Notes: generated by a model from the letters alone, not told the origin. A DNA stretch of 64,000 nucleotides from Microbacterium aurantiacum (GCF_002872075.1 NZ_PGGU01000005.1:434259-498258), one strand, 5' to 3'. Counted from the first letter of the stretch, positions 1-9,287 are shown. Translations and numbers: made by a program.

Positions 1-63
1 GCGACGACGGACGACGACATCGACCGCACGATCGCGGCATTCCGGAAACTCGTCGAAGGCTGA
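1..63 (+). CDS. C-terminal end of a gene cut by the window start
   Basis: Frame 1 is open from the first base to a TGA at 61-63 and gives the last 20 residues of a protein, ending in FRKLVEG. The TTDDDIDRTIAAFRKL pattern looks like the C-terminus of fold-type I PLP enzymes such as class V aminotransferases or cysteine desulfurases, but 20 residues cannot prove a family. It converges on pdxT with 14 nt between stop codons. Confidence 0.5.
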   Translation, partial: ATTDDDIDRTIAAFRKLVEG

Positions 64-77
64 GACGACCAGACGGA

Positions 78-683
78 TCAGCTGCGGGATGCGACCCGAT
101 CCAGGAAGCGCTCGTGGAAACGCGACTCCCCAGTGATCTCGGGATGGAAGCTGAGTCCGAGCAGGTTTCCTTGCTCCACGGCGACGACACGTCCGTCCGG
201 CAGCGCAGCGAGCACCTCGGCTCCGGGGCCCACCGCCTCGACGACGGGACCGCGGATGAAGGCGACCTTCACCGGAGCGGCACCGATCGCCGGCACATCG
301 AGATCCGCCTCGAACGACTCGACCTGTCGCCCGAACGCGTTCCGGCGCACGGTGACGTCGAGCCCCCCGAAGGATTCCTGACCGTCGATCGCGTCCACGA
401 GCCGGTCCGCGAGCATGATGAGCCCGGCGCAGGTGCCCAGCATCGGCATCCCCGCAGCGATCGCGGCTCGGATCGGCTCCTGCATTCCGAACATCCGGGA
501 GAGCTTGTCGATGACGCTCGACTCCCCGCCGGGGATGACCAGCCCGTCGACGGCCGCTAGCTCCTCGGGCCGGCGGACGAGGCGCACCTCGGCGCCGAGT
601 CCGGTGAGCAGGGCGGCGTGCTCGCGCACGTCGCCCTGCAGCGCCAGAACTCCGACCAGAGGGGCTTTCGGGTTACCAGCCAC
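78..683 (-). CDS. pdxT: Pyridoxal 5'-phosphate synthase glutaminase subunit PdxT
   Basis: PdxT hydrolyses glutamine and channels the ammonia to PdxS for de novo synthesis of pyridoxal 5'-phosphate. The 201-residue protein is the normal length. It has the GGES loop (residues 52-55), the nucleophilic Cys85 in GTCAG, and the His180/Glu182 pair in HPE, so the class I glutaminase triad is complete. Its ATG lies 11 nt inside the end of pdxS, so the two subunits are very likely translationally coupled and made together. Confidence 0.96.
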   Translation of the reverse strand: MAGNPKAPLVGVLALQGDVREHAALLTGLGAEVRLVRRPEELAAVDGLVIPGGESSVIDKLSRMFGMQEPIRAAIAAGMPMLGTCAGLIMLADRLVDAIDGQESFGGLDVTVRRNAFGRQVESFEADLDVPAIGAAPVKVAFIRGPVVEAVGPGAEVLAALPDGRVVAVEQGNLLGLSFHPEITGESRFHERFLDRVASRS

Positions 684-1569
684 GCTCGGACAGGCGGTGC
701 GGTGCCGGAAGGTCGGTCACGTTGATGCCGACCATCGCCTCGCCGAGTCCGCGGGAGACCTCGGCGACGATCTTGGCGTCGTCGAAGAACGTGGTCGCCT
801 TGACGATCGCCTTCGCACGCTCGGCCGGGTTGCCCGACTTGAAGATGCCCGAGCCGACGAACACGCCGTCGGCTCCCAGCTGCATCATCATCGCCGCGTC
901 CGCCGGGGTGGCGACGCCGCCCGCGACGAAGAGCACGACGGGAAGCTGTCCGGTCTCGGCGATCTCGGCGACGAGGTCGTACGGCGCCTGCAGCTCCTTC
1001 GCTGCGACGAACAGCTCGTCCTTGGTCATCGAGCGGAGCACGTTGATCTCGCTCTTGATCTTGCGGATGTGCTTGGTGGCCTCGGAGACGTCGCCGGTGC
1101 CGGCCTCGCCCTTGGAGCGGATCATCGCCGCGCCCTCGTTGATGCGGCGCAGGGCCTCGCCGAGGTTGGTGGCGCCGCAGACGAACGGCACGGTGAAGCC
1201 GAACTTGTCGATGTGGTTGACGTAGTCGGCGGGCGACAGCACCTCGGACTCGTCGATGTAGTCGACGCCGAGCTCCTGCAGCACCTGCGCCTCGACGAAG
1301 TGGCCGATGCGGGCCTTGGCCATCACCGGGATCGAGACGGCATCGATGATGCTGTCGATCATGTCGGGGTCGCTCATGCGGGAGACGCCGCCCTGGGCAC
1401 GGATGTCGGCGGGCACACGCTCGAGAGCCATGACGGCGACGGCGCCGGCATCCTCGGCGATCTTGGCCTGATCGGCGGTGACGACGTCCATGATGACGCC
1501 GCCCTTGAGCATCTCGGCGAGGCCGCGCTTCACGCGTGCGGATCCGGTGGTCGGAGCAGTGTCAGTCAT
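673..1569 (-). CDS. pdxS: Pyridoxal 5'-phosphate synthase lyase subunit PdxS
   Basis: PdxS builds pyridoxal 5'-phosphate from ribose 5-phosphate, glyceraldehyde 3-phosphate and the ammonia made by PdxT. The 298-residue TIM barrel has the two family lysines, Lys85 in MAKARIGH and Lys153 in the [11 protein letters not shown] phosphate loop, plus Asp28 in MDV. The ATG follows an AGAGGA ribosome site at good spacing. It is first in a pdxS-pdxT operon divergent from a MocR-type regulator, the usual actinobacterial arrangement for PdxR control. Confidence 0.97.
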   Translation of the reverse strand: MTDTAPTTGSARVKRGLAEMLKGGVIMDVVTADQAKIAEDAGAVAVMALERVPADIRAQGGVSRMSDPDMIDSIIDAVSIPVMAKARIGHFVEAQVLQELGVDYIDESEVLSPADYVNHIDKFGFTVPFVCGATNLGEALRRINEGAAMIRSKGEAGTGDVSEATKHIRKIKSEINVLRSMTKDELFVAAKELQAPYDLVAEIAETGQLPVVLFVAGGVATPADAAMMMQLGADGVFVGSGIFKSGNPAERAKAIVKATTFFDDAKIVAEVSRGLGEAMVGINVTDLPAPHRLSERGW

Positions 1570-1594
1570 TGCGGTCCTCTCGGGTGAACCAATG

Positions 1595-1630
1595 AAGTGG
1601 TTTGATCTATGTCAAAAGATAGCACCGCTT
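1595..1630. promoter_or_regulatory. Candidate PdxR operator between pdxS and the MocR regulator
   Basis: The 80-nt divergent spacer holds AAGTGGTTTGATCTA at 1595-1609 and, inverted, AAGCGGTGCTA at 1620-1630. Both resemble, from memory, the AAAGTGG(W)CTA-type motif reported for PdxR of Corynebacterium glutamicum. On the minus strand a TTGACA (1610-1615) lies between them and could be the pdxS -35 element, with only a poor -10, as expected for an activated promoter. The assignment is inference. Confidence 0.4.
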
Positions 1631-1664
1631 CGGACAATCTAGACTCGGGATGACGAGGGGTGAC

Positions 1665-2972
1665 ATGGACCACGAGATCACGGGCTCGACCGCGGCCGAC
1701 ATCGCCGCCAGCGTGCGCGGACTGAGGGAACGCGGTGCGCTGCGTCCGGGCAGTCCGCTGCCGCCGGTCCGCGAGCTCGCGGCGACACTCGGAGTGAACC
1801 GCAACACCGCCGTCGCCGCATACCGGCAGCTGGCCCAGGCGGGGCTCGTGATCTCCCGCGGGCGCGCCGGCACGGTGATCGCCGGCGTCGATACCGTCGC
1901 CCAGGAGGGCTACGCCGCCGACACCGTGCTGCGCGATGTCGGCACCGGCAACCCGGATGCCCGGCTCATCCCCGATCCCTCCCCCGCCCTGGCAACGGTC
2001 GCCGGACGCCCCGTGCTCTACGGCGAGCCCGTCATCGACAGTGCGCTCGAGACCTGGGCACGGAACTGGGTGGCGTCCGACCTCGGCGAGGCCGACTTCC
2101 GGATCACCATCACCAGTGGTGCGGTGGATGCGGTCGAACGCCTTCTCGCCCAGGCGCTGATGCGCGACGACGCCGTGGCGCTCGAGGATCCCTGCTTCCT
2201 CGCGAGCATCCACACCGTGCGCCTCGGCGGCTACCGCGCGGTCGCGGTCCCCGTGGATGACGAGGGGATGACCGTCGACGGACTGCGGAACGCGCTGGAT
2301 GCCGGCATCCGTGCGGTGATCTGCACCCCGCGAGCCCAGAACCCGACGGGCGCCAGCCTGTCCGCACAGCGCGCCGCCGACCTGCGGGCAGTGCTCGCGG
2401 ATCACCCCTACGTGCTCATCATCGAGGACGACCACTTCTCGATGCTGTCCCAGCGCCCCTACGAGTCCCTGATCGGCCCAGGTCATCGCCGGTACGCACT
2501 CGTGCGGTCGGTGTCGAAATTCCTCGGCCCCGACATGTGCCTCGCGGTCGCCGGGACAGACCCCGAGACGGCCGAGCGGCTGGCGATGCGACTGAGCCCG
2601 GGCACGACCTGGGTGAGTCACCTGCTGCAGCGGCTCACCCTGGCACAGGTCACGGATGCCGACGTCACCGCGCGCATCGCCACCGCCGGCCGCCACTACG
2701 CCGAACGCAACGAGGCCTTCGCCGAACGGTTGCGTGCGCTCGGCCTCCGCGTCCCTTCCATGGACGGCCTGAGCCTCTGGGTCGAGCTTCCGCAGCCGGC
2801 GAGGCTCGTGTCGGAGCGCCTCATGCGCCGCGGCTGGCTGGTGCGCACCGGCGACGACTTCGCCCTCGACGACCGCGCAGAACCGTCACGCCACATCCGG
2901 CTGACCGTGCATGACCTGTCCGACGACGACGCGGAGACGCTCGTGGCCGACCTGGCGGCGGCGATCCGCTGA
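1665..2972 (+). CDS. pdxR: MocR-family PLP-sensing transcriptional regulator (PdxR-like)
   Basis: This 435-residue protein has an N-terminal GntR winged helix (about residues 10-70, with PLPPVRELAATLGVNRNT) joined to a fold-type I aminotransferase domain (about 100-435) with the PLP lysine in SVSKFLGP (Lys285). MocR proteins use the aminotransferase domain as a PLP sensor. Its position divergent from pdxST supports a PdxR role, activating pdxST when PLP is low. I chose the ATG at 1665 because GAGGGG lies 5 nt upstream; an in-frame ATG at 1650 is possible. pdxY follows 35 nt downstream, so both may share a transcript. Confidence 0.88.
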   Translation: MDHEITGSTAADIAASVRGLRERGALRPGSPLPPVRELAATLGVNRNTAVAAYRQLAQAGLVISRGRAGTVIAGVDTVAQEGYAADTVLRDVGTGNPDARLIPDPSPALATVAGRPVLYGEPVIDSALETWARNWVASDLGEADFRITITSGAVDAVERLLAQALMRDDAVALEDPCFLASIHTVRLGGYRAVAVPVDDEGMTVDGLRNALDAGIRAVICTPRAQNPTGASLSAQRAADLRAVLADHPYVLIIEDDHFSMLSQRPYESLIGPGHRRYALVRSVSKFLGPDMCLAVAGTDPETAERLAMRLSPGTTWVSHLLQRLTLAQVTDADVTARIATAGRHYAERNEAFAERLRALGLRVPSMDGLSLWVELPQPARLVSERLMRRGWLVRTGDDFALDDRAEPSRHIRLTVHDLSDDDAETLVADLAAAIR

Positions 2973-3007
2973 CCGGAGCAGACGCCATCTGGTGGCAGGA
3001 TCGAGGG

Positions 3008-3859
3008 ATGAAGATCCTCTCCATCCAGTCGGCCGTCGCCTACGGCCACGTCGGCAATTCGGCCGCTGTGTTCCCGCTGCAGCGCATCGGCGTGGAAGTA
3101 CTGCCCGTATACACGGTGAACTTCTCGAACCACACCGGCTACGGCGCCTGGCGCGGCCCGCTGATCGCACCGGACGACGTCCGCGAGGTCATCACCGGCA
3201 TCGAGGAGCGCGGGGTCTTCGGACAGATCGATGCCGTGCTCTCCGGGTACCAGGGCGGCGAGGGCATCGGCGACGTGATCATCGACGCCGTCGCGCGCGT
3301 CAAGGCCGCGAACCCGGATGCCGTGTACGCGTGCGATCCGGTGATGGGCAATGCGAAGTCCGGATGCTTCGTCGCCCCGGCCATCCCTGTGCTGCTGCGG
3401 GAGCGGGTCGTTCCCGTCGCCGACATCATCACGCCGAACCAGTTCGAGCTCGGCTTCCTCACCGAGACCGACCCGGACACGCTCGAATCCACCCTCGCCT
3501 CCGCCGACCTCGCGCGGGCGATGGGGCCGCGCACGGTCCTCGTCACGAGCGTCGAGCGCCCCGATCGCGAAGAGGGCACGATCGAGATGCTCGCCGTCGA
3601 CGATCACGGCGCGTGGATCGTGCAGACGCCGCATCTGCCGATGAAGGCGAACGGGTCAGGCGACGTCACAGCAGCGCTGTTCACGGCGCACTACGTGCAG
3701 ACCGGCAGCGCGCAGACGGCGCTCGAGCGCACGGCATCCAGCGTCTACGACCTGCTGAAGGCGACGCTCGAGTCGGGCGAGCGGGAGCTGCAGCTCGTCG
3801 AGGCGCAGGAGTTCTACGCGAACCCGCGCCTCCAGTTCACCGCCCGTCAGGTGCGCTGA
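3008..3859 (+). CDS. pdxY: Pyridoxal kinase PdxY
   Basis: The 283-residue ribokinase-fold protein phosphorylates pyridoxal with ATP in vitamin B6 salvage. It starts with MKILSIQSAVAYGHVGN, typical of PdxY/PdxK, has the CDPVMG strand, and the anion-hole motif GSGD at 216-219 with Asp219 as catalytic base. It lies downstream of pdxR, so this locus combines de novo synthesis, regulation and salvage of the cofactor. Its 3' end overlaps the convergent HIT gene by 13 nt. Confidence 0.94.
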   Translation: MKILSIQSAVAYGHVGNSAAVFPLQRIGVEVLPVYTVNFSNHTGYGAWRGPLIAPDDVREVITGIEERGVFGQIDAVLSGYQGGEGIGDVIIDAVARVKAANPDAVYACDPVMGNAKSGCFVAPAIPVLLRERVVPVADIITPNQFELGFLTETDPDTLESTLASADLARAMGPRTVLVTSVERPDREEGTIEMLAVDDHGAWIVQTPHLPMKANGSGDVTAALFTAHYVQTGSAQTALERTASSVYDLLKATLESGERELQLVEAQEFYANPRLQFTARQVR

Positions 3860-4413
3860 CGTTGCTTCGGCCAGGCCGCGGCCACCGCGTGCCGCACGTC
3901 GCCGAGCAGCTGGGGCAGTGCCTTGGTCTTCGCGATGATCGGGAAGAAGTTCGCGTCCGACGTCCATCGCGGCACCACGTGCTGGTGCAGGTGCGCGTCG
4001 ACACCGGCTCCGGCGACCGCACCCTGGTTCATGCCGAGGTTGAATCCGTCGCAGCGCGACACCTGGGCGAGCACCCGCATCGCGGTCTGCGTCAGCGCGC
4101 CGATCTCGGCGACCTCTTCCGGCGTCGCCTGGTCGTACGTCGCGACATGCCGGTACGGGCAGACGAGCAGATGACCCGAGTTGTACGGGAACAGGTTCAG
4201 CAGCACGTAGGCCGTCTGGCCGCGGGCGACGATGAGACGGTCGATGTCGTCGTGCTTCGGCGCCTCGCAGAACGGGCACTCCTCGCGCAGCGGCTCCGGA
4301 CCCGCCTGGATGTACGCCATCCGGTGCGGGGTCCACAGCCGCTGGAACTCATCCGGCACACCCGCGAGGTGTGCGGAATCCTCCAGCGACTGCTGCTCCG
4401 GTGCGTCGGTCAC
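3847..4413 (-). CDS. HIT-family nucleotide hydrolase/phosphorylase
   Basis: The 188-residue protein has the histidine triad HLHQHVV at 141-147 (His141, His143, His145), a CPFC pair at 46-49 typical of zinc-bearing HIT proteins, and the HLLVCPYRH strand. Actinobacterial relatives next to thrS resemble mycobacterial diadenosine tetraphosphate phosphorylase (Rv2613c type), which splits Ap4A made as a side product by aminoacyl-tRNA synthetases. The start ATG overlaps the thrS stop by 4 nt, so it is translationally coupled to thrS. The exact substrate is inferred. Confidence 0.88.
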   Translation of the reverse strand: MTDAPEQQSLEDSAHLAGVPDEFQRLWTPHRMAYIQAGPEPLREECPFCEAPKHDDIDRLIVARGQTAYVLLNLFPYNSGHLLVCPYRHVATYDQATPEEVAEIGALTQTAMRVLAQVSRCDGFNLGMNQGAVAGAGVDAHLHQHVVPRWTSDANFFPIIAKTKALPQLLGDVRHAVAAAWPKQRQRT

Positions 4414-6398
4414 GCCAGATCTCCTGCTGTCTGCACGAGCGTGTGCGCATCGATGGCGGCACGGATGCGGTTCACGGCATCCGCGATCGGCACGCCGTTC
4501 TCCTGGGTGCCGTCGCGGTAGCGGAACGAGACGGTGCCGGCATTCCGGTCCTGCTCCCCCGCGATCAGCAGCAGCGGGACCTTGCCCGTGGTGTGCGTGC
4601 GGATCTTCTTCTGCATCCGGTCGTCGGAGACGTCGAGCTCCGCGCGAACGCCGTGGGATCGCAGGGTGGTGATGACGTCACCGAGGTAGTCGGCGTAGTC
4701 GTCGGCGATCGGGATGCCGACCACCTGCAGGGGTGAGAGCCACACCGGGAAGTCGCCGGCATAGTGCTCGAGCAGGATGGCGAAGAAACGCTCGATCGAT
4801 CCGAACAGCGCACGGTGGATCATGATCGGACGCTTCTTGTGACCGTCCTTGTCCATGAACTCGAGGTCGAAGCGCTCCGGCAGGTTCGGATCGACCTGAA
4901 CCGTCGAGAGCTGCCACACGCGGCCGATGGCGTCGCGCGTCTTGAGATCGATCTTGGGGCCGTAGAAGGCGGCCTCGCCGGGGACCTCGGTGAGTTTCAG
5001 ACCGGATGCCACGGCGACGCGTCGCAGAGCATCCGTCGACGACTCCCAGAACTCGTCCGAGCCGATCCACTTCGACTTCTCGTCGTCCTTCATCGAGAGC
5101 TCCAGCTCGAAGTCGGTCAGGCCGAAGTCGCGGAGCATCGACAGGATGAACTCGAGGACCTTGGCGACCTCGCCCTCCAGCTGATCCGGGGTGACGAAGA
5201 GGTGCGAGTCGTCCTGAGTGAAGCCGCGCACGCGGGTGAGGCCGTGCAGGGCGCCGGAGAGCTCGTTGCGGTAGACAGTGCCGTTCTCCGCGAAGCGCAG
5301 GGGCAGGTCGCGGTAGCTGCGCGCACGCTCCTTGTAGATCAGGATGTGCATCGGGCAGTTCATGGGCTTCAGGTAGTAGTCCTGGCCCTGCTTGGTGATC
5401 TCGCCGTTCTCGTCGCGCTCCTCGTCCATGACGATCGGGGGGAACATGCCCTCCTTGTAGGTGATGAGGTGGTTCGAGGTGAGGAAGAGGTCTTCCTTCG
5501 AGATGTGCGGCGTGTACACGTAGGTGTAGCCGCCCTCGATGTGGCGCTTGCGGGCGTGCTGCTCCATCTCGCCGCGGATCATGCCGCCGCGCGGGTGCCA
5601 GACGCTGAGGCCCGAGCCGATCTCCTCCGGGAAGGAGAACAGGTCGAGCTCTTTGCCCAGGCGTCGGTGGTCGCGCTTCGCGGCTTCCTCCAGGCGGTGC
5701 TGGTACTCGCGCAGTTCGTCCTTCGACGGCCACGCGGTGCCGTAGATGCGCTGCAGCTGCGGGTTCTTCTCGCTGCCGCGCCAGTAGGCGGCGGCGATGC
5801 GGGTGAGGTCCCAGCCGTTGCCGATCATGCGGGTGCTGGGCAGGTGCGGACCGCGGCAGAGGTCCTTCCAGACCACCTCGCCGTCGCGCGTCGTGTTGTC
5901 GTAGATGGTGAGTTCGCCCGCGCCGACCTCGACGGATGCACCCTCCGCCGCTTCCTTGCCGCCCTTGAGCCCGATCAGCTCGAGCTTGAACGGCTCGTCG
6001 GCGAGTTCGGCACGCGCCTCGTCGTCGGTGACGACACGACGGACGAAGCGCTGGCCCTCACGGACGATGCGCTGCATCTCCTTGGTGATGGCCTTGAGGT
6101 CTTCGGGCGTGAACGGCTGCTCGACGCCGAAGTCGTAGTAGAAGCCGTCGGTGATCGGCGGGCCGATGCCGAGGTTCGCCTGCGGGTGGATCCGCTGCAC
6201 CGCCTGCGCGAGCACATGCGCCGCTGAGTGGCGGAGGATGTTCAGGCCGTCGGGGCTGTCGATCGTGACCGGCTCGACCTCGTCGGTGTCGGTCACGGTC
6301 GTGGCGAGATCCTTGAGATCGCCGTTGACGCGCATCGCGACGACGTTTCGGTCAGTGAACAGGGCGAAGCCGTCATTCGGCCGGGCGTTTTCAGGCAC
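4410..6398 (-). CDS. thrS: Threonine--tRNA ligase ThrS
   Basis: The 662-residue class II synthetase charges tRNA-Thr. It shows the HSAAH editing site (residues 57-61), the second editing motif CRGPH, the zinc/threonine pocket in MNCPMH, class II motif 2 in [13 protein letters not shown], motif 3 near [11 protein letters not shown], and an anticodon-binding domain at the C-terminus. The N-terminal TGS domain is shortened to about 40 residues. The start is a GTG with GGAGAG upstream. It is first in a thrS-HIT operon. Confidence 0.96.
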   Translation of the reverse strand: MPENARPNDGFALFTDRNVVAMRVNGDLKDLATTVTDTDEVEPVTIDSPDGLNILRHSAAHVLAQAVQRIHPQANLGIGPPITDGFYYDFGVEQPFTPEDLKAITKEMQRIVREGQRFVRRVVTDDEARAELADEPFKLELIGLKGGKEAAEGASVEVGAGELTIYDNTTRDGEVVWKDLCRGPHLPSTRMIGNGWDLTRIAAAYWRGSEKNPQLQRIYGTAWPSKDELREYQHRLEEAAKRDHRRLGKELDLFSFPEEIGSGLSVWHPRGGMIRGEMEQHARKRHIEGGYTYVYTPHISKEDLFLTSNHLITYKEGMFPPIVMDEERDENGEITKQGQDYYLKPMNCPMHILIYKERARSYRDLPLRFAENGTVYRNELSGALHGLTRVRGFTQDDSHLFVTPDQLEGEVAKVLEFILSMLRDFGLTDFELELSMKDDEKSKWIGSDEFWESSTDALRRVAVASGLKLTEVPGEAAFYGPKIDLKTRDAIGRVWQLSTVQVDPNLPERFDLEFMDKDGHKKRPIMIHRALFGSIERFFAILLEHYAGDFPVWLSPLQVVGIPIADDYADYLGDVITTLRSHGVRAELDVSDDRMQKKIRTHTTGKVPLLLIAGEQDRNAGTVSFRYRDGTQENGVPIADAVNRIRAAIDAHTLVQTAGDLA

Positions 6399-6411
6399 AG
6401 AAACTCTCCAT

Positions 6412-6427
6412 CTGGGTCGCTACCCAG
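6412..6427 (-). promoter_or_regulatory. Short stem-loop in the thrS leader
   Basis: On the minus strand CTGGGT-AGCG-ACCCAG forms a perfect 6-bp hairpin that ends a few bases before the GGAGAG ribosome site of thrS. It could affect translation start. There is no T-box specifier or antiterminator consensus, so any regulatory role is only a guess. Confidence 0.3.
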
Positions 6428-6490
6428 GTTACTCGCATGACCACGCCGTCCAGACCGTCGCGCATGCGCTTCCGAGGCATGCGGGAGAGG

Positions 6491-7258
6491 TCAGCGCTGA
6501 ATCAGATCCCCCGAACCCGAGATCTTCTTCGTGACATGTGGGTCGCCGCTGTACGCGATCTCGCCGCTGCCGTCGATCACGGCATCCAGAGTGCCGGAGA
6601 CCTGCATGTCGGCCATGGCCGAACCTTGAAGGACGATCTTGGCATCGGCGCTCTCGAGGTCGGGAGCGTCGTAGTCACCGGAACCACGCAGCTCGATGTC
6701 CTGGTCCGACGCGCTCCCGTCGATGCTGACGCCGCCGGAACCGTCCAGACGCATGGTCAGATCAGCGGTGACGGCATCGGCGACCGTGATCGAGCCGGAT
6801 CCGTCGACGGTGAGATCAAGGGTCTGGGCGTCGATCCCCGACGCATCGATGCTCCCCGATCCCTTCACGACGATGGTGGGATCGACGGCTCCCGTGAAGT
6901 CGGCCTCCGCATCACCGGAGCCGAGTACCGTCAGCGAGGTGAGCGACGTCACCGTGAGGTCGTAGCGGATCTCGCCGGCGTACGAGAGCGGCTCGCGCTC
7001 GGTCGCGAGCCGGAGAACCCCGGCGTCGACATCCGCAGTCAGAAGATCGATGACTTTCTCCCCCGCCGTGATCGTCAGAGAGGGAGCTTCGCCGAGCGTG
7101 ACTCGCAGGCTGCCGCCCGTTTCGAGCTCAACGGAGTCGACGTCCGTGATCGTGCGCTGCTGGGTGGTCTTCGGTCCCGCGTCGAGCGAGGCGCAACCGC
7201 TCAGCGCCGCACCGGCGAGGAGGAAGACTGCGGACAGGGCGAGAAGTCGTGGTCGCAT
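6491..7258 (-). CDS. Lipoprotein with DUF2807 (GIN) beta-helix domain
   Basis: The 255-residue protein has a lipoprotein signal peptide with lipobox LSGC (Cys22). The rest is a DUF2807 auto-transporter-adhesin-head GIN domain: repeated strands punctuated by GSG turns (VLGSGDAE, VKGSGSID, VDGSGSIT, LDGSGGVS, LRGSGDYD, IDGSGEIA), as in a right-handed parallel beta-helix. It is exported and lipid-anchored on the outer face of the membrane. Function is unknown. It appears monocistronic. Confidence 0.82.
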   Translation of the reverse strand: MRPRLLALSAVFLLAGAALSGCASLDAGPKTTQQRTITDVDSVELETGGSLRVTLGEAPSLTITAGEKVIDLLTADVDAGVLRLATEREPLSYAGEIRYDLTVTSLTSLTVLGSGDAEADFTGAVDPTIVVKGSGSIDASGIDAQTLDLTVDGSGSITVADAVTADLTMRLDGSGGVSIDGSASDQDIELRGSGDYDAPDLESADAKIVLQGSAMADMQVSGTLDAVIDGSGEIAYSGDPHVTKKISGSGDLIQR

Positions 7259-7355
7259 GGCTTCAGCCTATTTTCGAGGCAGGGCCCACGACAGCTACCG
7301 CGGTGGTGATGTGCACCCGTACCCGGGTATGAGCTCCCCCGCGGCCGGGTGGGCG

Positions 7356-8435
7356 TCATTCTGAGGAGTACACGAACTCGTGCGAGGCATCCACGATCCG
7401 CCGCACGCTGACCGCCGCCGCGTAGGCGTAGGCACGCGAATAGGCGGGAGCACCGGCTGGAGCCGCGAGCCGATCTAGCTCCTGAACGGAGCGGTCGAGC
7501 GCATCTCCGGCGGCGGCGAGCCGTTCACCGACCGCCTCGTCTCCGGCGGGGGCGGCGACCACGTCTGCGCTCGCTCGCGCCGCCTCGGCAAGGGAGTGCG
7601 CGATCGCGCGGTCCGCTGCCGGGCCTTCATCCCGCGCACGAACGAGCATGTCGGCAAGGTCGATCGTCGCTCGCGTCGTGCGTTCCAGCGCGAGAAGCCG
7701 GCGCGCGTTCAGCTGTCTGTCGGCGCTTCGCCCGCGGCTTCTCGGGTTCGCCCTACTGCTCTCCTCGGCGACGCGTACCTCGTCCTTCGTCTGCGCCAGC
7801 AGCGAGGCCAACCGATCTGCAGAGTCGCGGAATGCCTCGCCGTCGATCTCGCCGTTCTCGAGCGCCCCGGCGACGTCGCGCAGCACGTCGGATACGGCGT
7901 TCCTCAGGGCAGTGAGTTGATCTGACGCTCTGCCGAGGAACAGTGGCGGGATGACGATGAGGTTCATCAGAATGCCGATGACCACGCCGAACGCCGTCGT
8001 CATCAGATACGACAGCGAGAATTCATCCGCATCCCGGCCGCCGAGAAGGAGCACGAACAGGCCCGCGATCGCGACCCAATCGCGCCCTGCTCCCAGCCGG
8101 CGGATTCCCCCGAGGACGATGCCGATGGCGATGACCGCCGCGATCCCCACGACCGCCGGCACTCCCACGCGGACCAGTGACAGTGCCCCCAGTCCCAACA
8201 GGATGCCGATTCCGAGACCGGCGAGGGATTGCGCGCCGGCGCGGGCAGAGCCGACCACCGTCGGGTGCATGCTGATGAGCACACCGAGCGGCGCGTAGTA
8301 GGAGTACTCGCTGGCGGCGAATGGCACGTACGGTGCAAGCAACCAGGCGATGGATGCAGCGATCGCAGCCTTCGCCGCGAGGATCAACCGCTCGCCTCGG
8401 ACCGCCTCAGGCGTCCCGGCCGTGATGGCGCGCAT
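7356..8435 (-). CDS. FUSC-type integral membrane protein (aromatic acid exporter-like)
   Basis: The 359-residue protein has about six hydrophobic segments in the first 190 residues (for example ILLGLGALSLVRVGVP and AVIAIGIVLGG), then a long, mostly helical, Ala/Arg/Glu-rich cytoplasmic half. This matches FUSC/ArAE-like proteins, for which export of aromatic acids or other small molecules is proposed. I chose the ATG at 8435 because the longer reading frame upstream is unlike protein and overlaps the small gene at 8407-8670. It is last in an apparent operon of small proteins. Confidence 0.75.
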   Translation of the reverse strand: MRAITAGTPEAVRGERLILAAKAAIAASIAWLLAPYVPFAASEYSYYAPLGVLISMHPTVVGSARAGAQSLAGLGIGILLGLGALSLVRVGVPAVVGIAAVIAIGIVLGGIRRLGAGRDWVAIAGLFVLLLGGRDADEFSLSYLMTTAFGVVIGILMNLIVIPPLFLGRASDQLTALRNAVSDVLRDVAGALENGEIDGEAFRDSADRLASLLAQTKDEVRVAEESSRANPRSRGRSADRQLNARRLLALERTTRATIDLADMLVRARDEGPAADRAIAHSLAEAARASADVVAAPAGDEAVGERLAAAGDALDRSVQELDRLAAPAGAPAYSRAYAYAAAVSVRRIVDASHEFVYSSE

Positions 8436-8670
8436 CGCGTGTTCCGACGCCGGGTTCCTTGTTGTGCGTCGAAATGTCTGGGATCGACGCTTCGTCGTCC
8501 GGGTCGACGCGCACGACGTCGGCAGCACCCGAGTCCGCCCCGGCACCGCCGGCGGGCACGGCTTCGGTCGGCGACTCGCCCTCGACGACGTCCTCTTCCT
8601 CGGGCAGCAACGGCTGCGCCGCATCCGACGTCGTCGGCGGATGCGACATCCTGTTCCCGTCCTTGTTCAT
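8407..8670 (-). CDS. Small acidic Pro/Ala-rich protein of unknown function
   Basis: An 87-residue protein rich in Asp, Glu, Pro and Ala, with no membrane segment and likely disordered. Its ATG shares the A of the TGA that ends the preceding small membrane protein gene (TGATG), which supports translation by coupling. Its 3' end overlaps the FUSC gene by 29 nt. I do not recognise a family. The second Met (MSHPPTT) is an alternative start. Confidence 0.6.
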   Translation of the reverse strand: MNKDGNRMSHPPTTSDAAQPLLPEEEDVVEGESPTEAVPAGGAGADSGAADVVRVDPDDEASIPDISTHNKEPGVGTRDARHHGRDA

Positions 8671-8849
8671 CACGGATTCCGGCGGGTCGACGTGGACGGC
8701 GCGTGCATCGCGGACGCCATCGCCAGGCTGATCGCCAGGATCCCGGCGACGAAGACCGGCGCCTGCATGGTCGGCAGCTCGTGAGCGATGCCCAGAAGCA
8801 CCATGCCTCCGATGAACAGCACCAGGAAAAGTATGTAGTTGAAGATCAT
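8670..8849 (-). CDS. Small two-helix membrane protein
   Basis: A 59-residue protein: MIFNYILFLVLFIGGMVLLG forms one hydrophobic helix, then a short polar loop with HELPT, then a second helix (about residues 31-49) and an Arg-rich tail. A strong ribosome site GAGGAGGAG lies just upstream of the ATG. The stop overlaps the next start as TGATG. It is probably an inner-membrane protein linked to the FUSC protein downstream. Family and function are unknown. Confidence 0.68.
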   Translation of the reverse strand: MIFNYILFLVLFIGGMVLLGIAHELPTMQAPVFVAGILAISLAMASAMHAPSTSTRRNP

Positions 8850-8883
8850 GATCTCCTCCTCAGGTCGTCAGAGCGTCGAGGGC

Positions 8884-9045
8884 TCACGGCAGGTCCTCGA
8901 CATCGATGGATTCGTCCTCATCACGGCCATCAGCGGCGGGCTCGGACGGATCCTCGTGGATCGGGTCGTCGCTCTCCTGCCGCGGAACGGTGTCCCGCGG
9001 GATGATGGGGCGCTGATCCTCTGGGGTCGCGTGCGGGTCCGACAT
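8884..9045 (-). CDS. Small acidic protein of unknown function
   Basis: A 53-residue reading frame begins MSDPHATPEDQRPIIPRDTV and ends in an Asp/Glu-rich tail. AGAGGAC lies about 6 nt before the ATG. It is hydrophilic, probably disordered, and starts a co-directional run with the small membrane protein (34 nt downstream) and the FUSC gene. The clear ribosome site and gene-like codon use support it; I do not recognise a family. Confidence 0.55.
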   Translation of the reverse strand: MSDPHATPEDQRPIIPRDTVPRQESDDPIHEDPSEPAADGRDEDESIDVEDLP

Positions 9046-9156
9046 GTTCGTCCTCTCTCACGATGCTCTGGGAGCACTCTCCACCAGGAGACGAGAAAGC
9101 GCGGGCCCCTTGACATCGGGGCCGAGATACGCGAACCCGCGGCCCGAGGGCGCAAC

Positions 9157-9185
9157 GAAAAACCCCCGACCGGAGCCGGGGGTTT
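9157..9185 (-). terminator. Rho-independent terminator after the tRNA cluster
   Basis: On the minus strand AAACCCCCG (9185-9177) pairs with CGGGGGTTT (9168-9160) around an 8-nt loop and runs into TTCG. It lies directly after the tRNA-Val(GAC) gene, so it ends the minus-strand tRNA transcript. Confidence 0.8.
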
Positions 9186-9190
9186 CGAGG

Positions 9191-9265
9191 TGGTGCGCGA
9201 TACTGGGATCGAACCAGTGACCTCTTCCGTGTCAGGGAAGCGCGCTACCGCTGCGCCAATCGCGC
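9191..9265 (-). tRNA. tRNA-Val (anticodon GAC)
   Basis: The minus strand folds as a full cloverleaf: acceptor GCGCGAT/ATCGCGC, D arm GCGC/GCGC, anticodon stem CTTCC/GGAAG with loop CTGACAC (anticodon GAC, reading GTC/GTT), and T arm ACTGG-TTCGATC-CCAGT. Discriminator A and an encoded CCA end the gene at 9191. Confidence 0.95.
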
Positions 9266-9287
9266 CCGTTCGGGCTATTCATTTGTG

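Noticed and set aside
6399..6490. A T-box riboswitch upstream of thrS
   Set aside because: The leader is too short and lacks the T-box and specifier-loop consensus.
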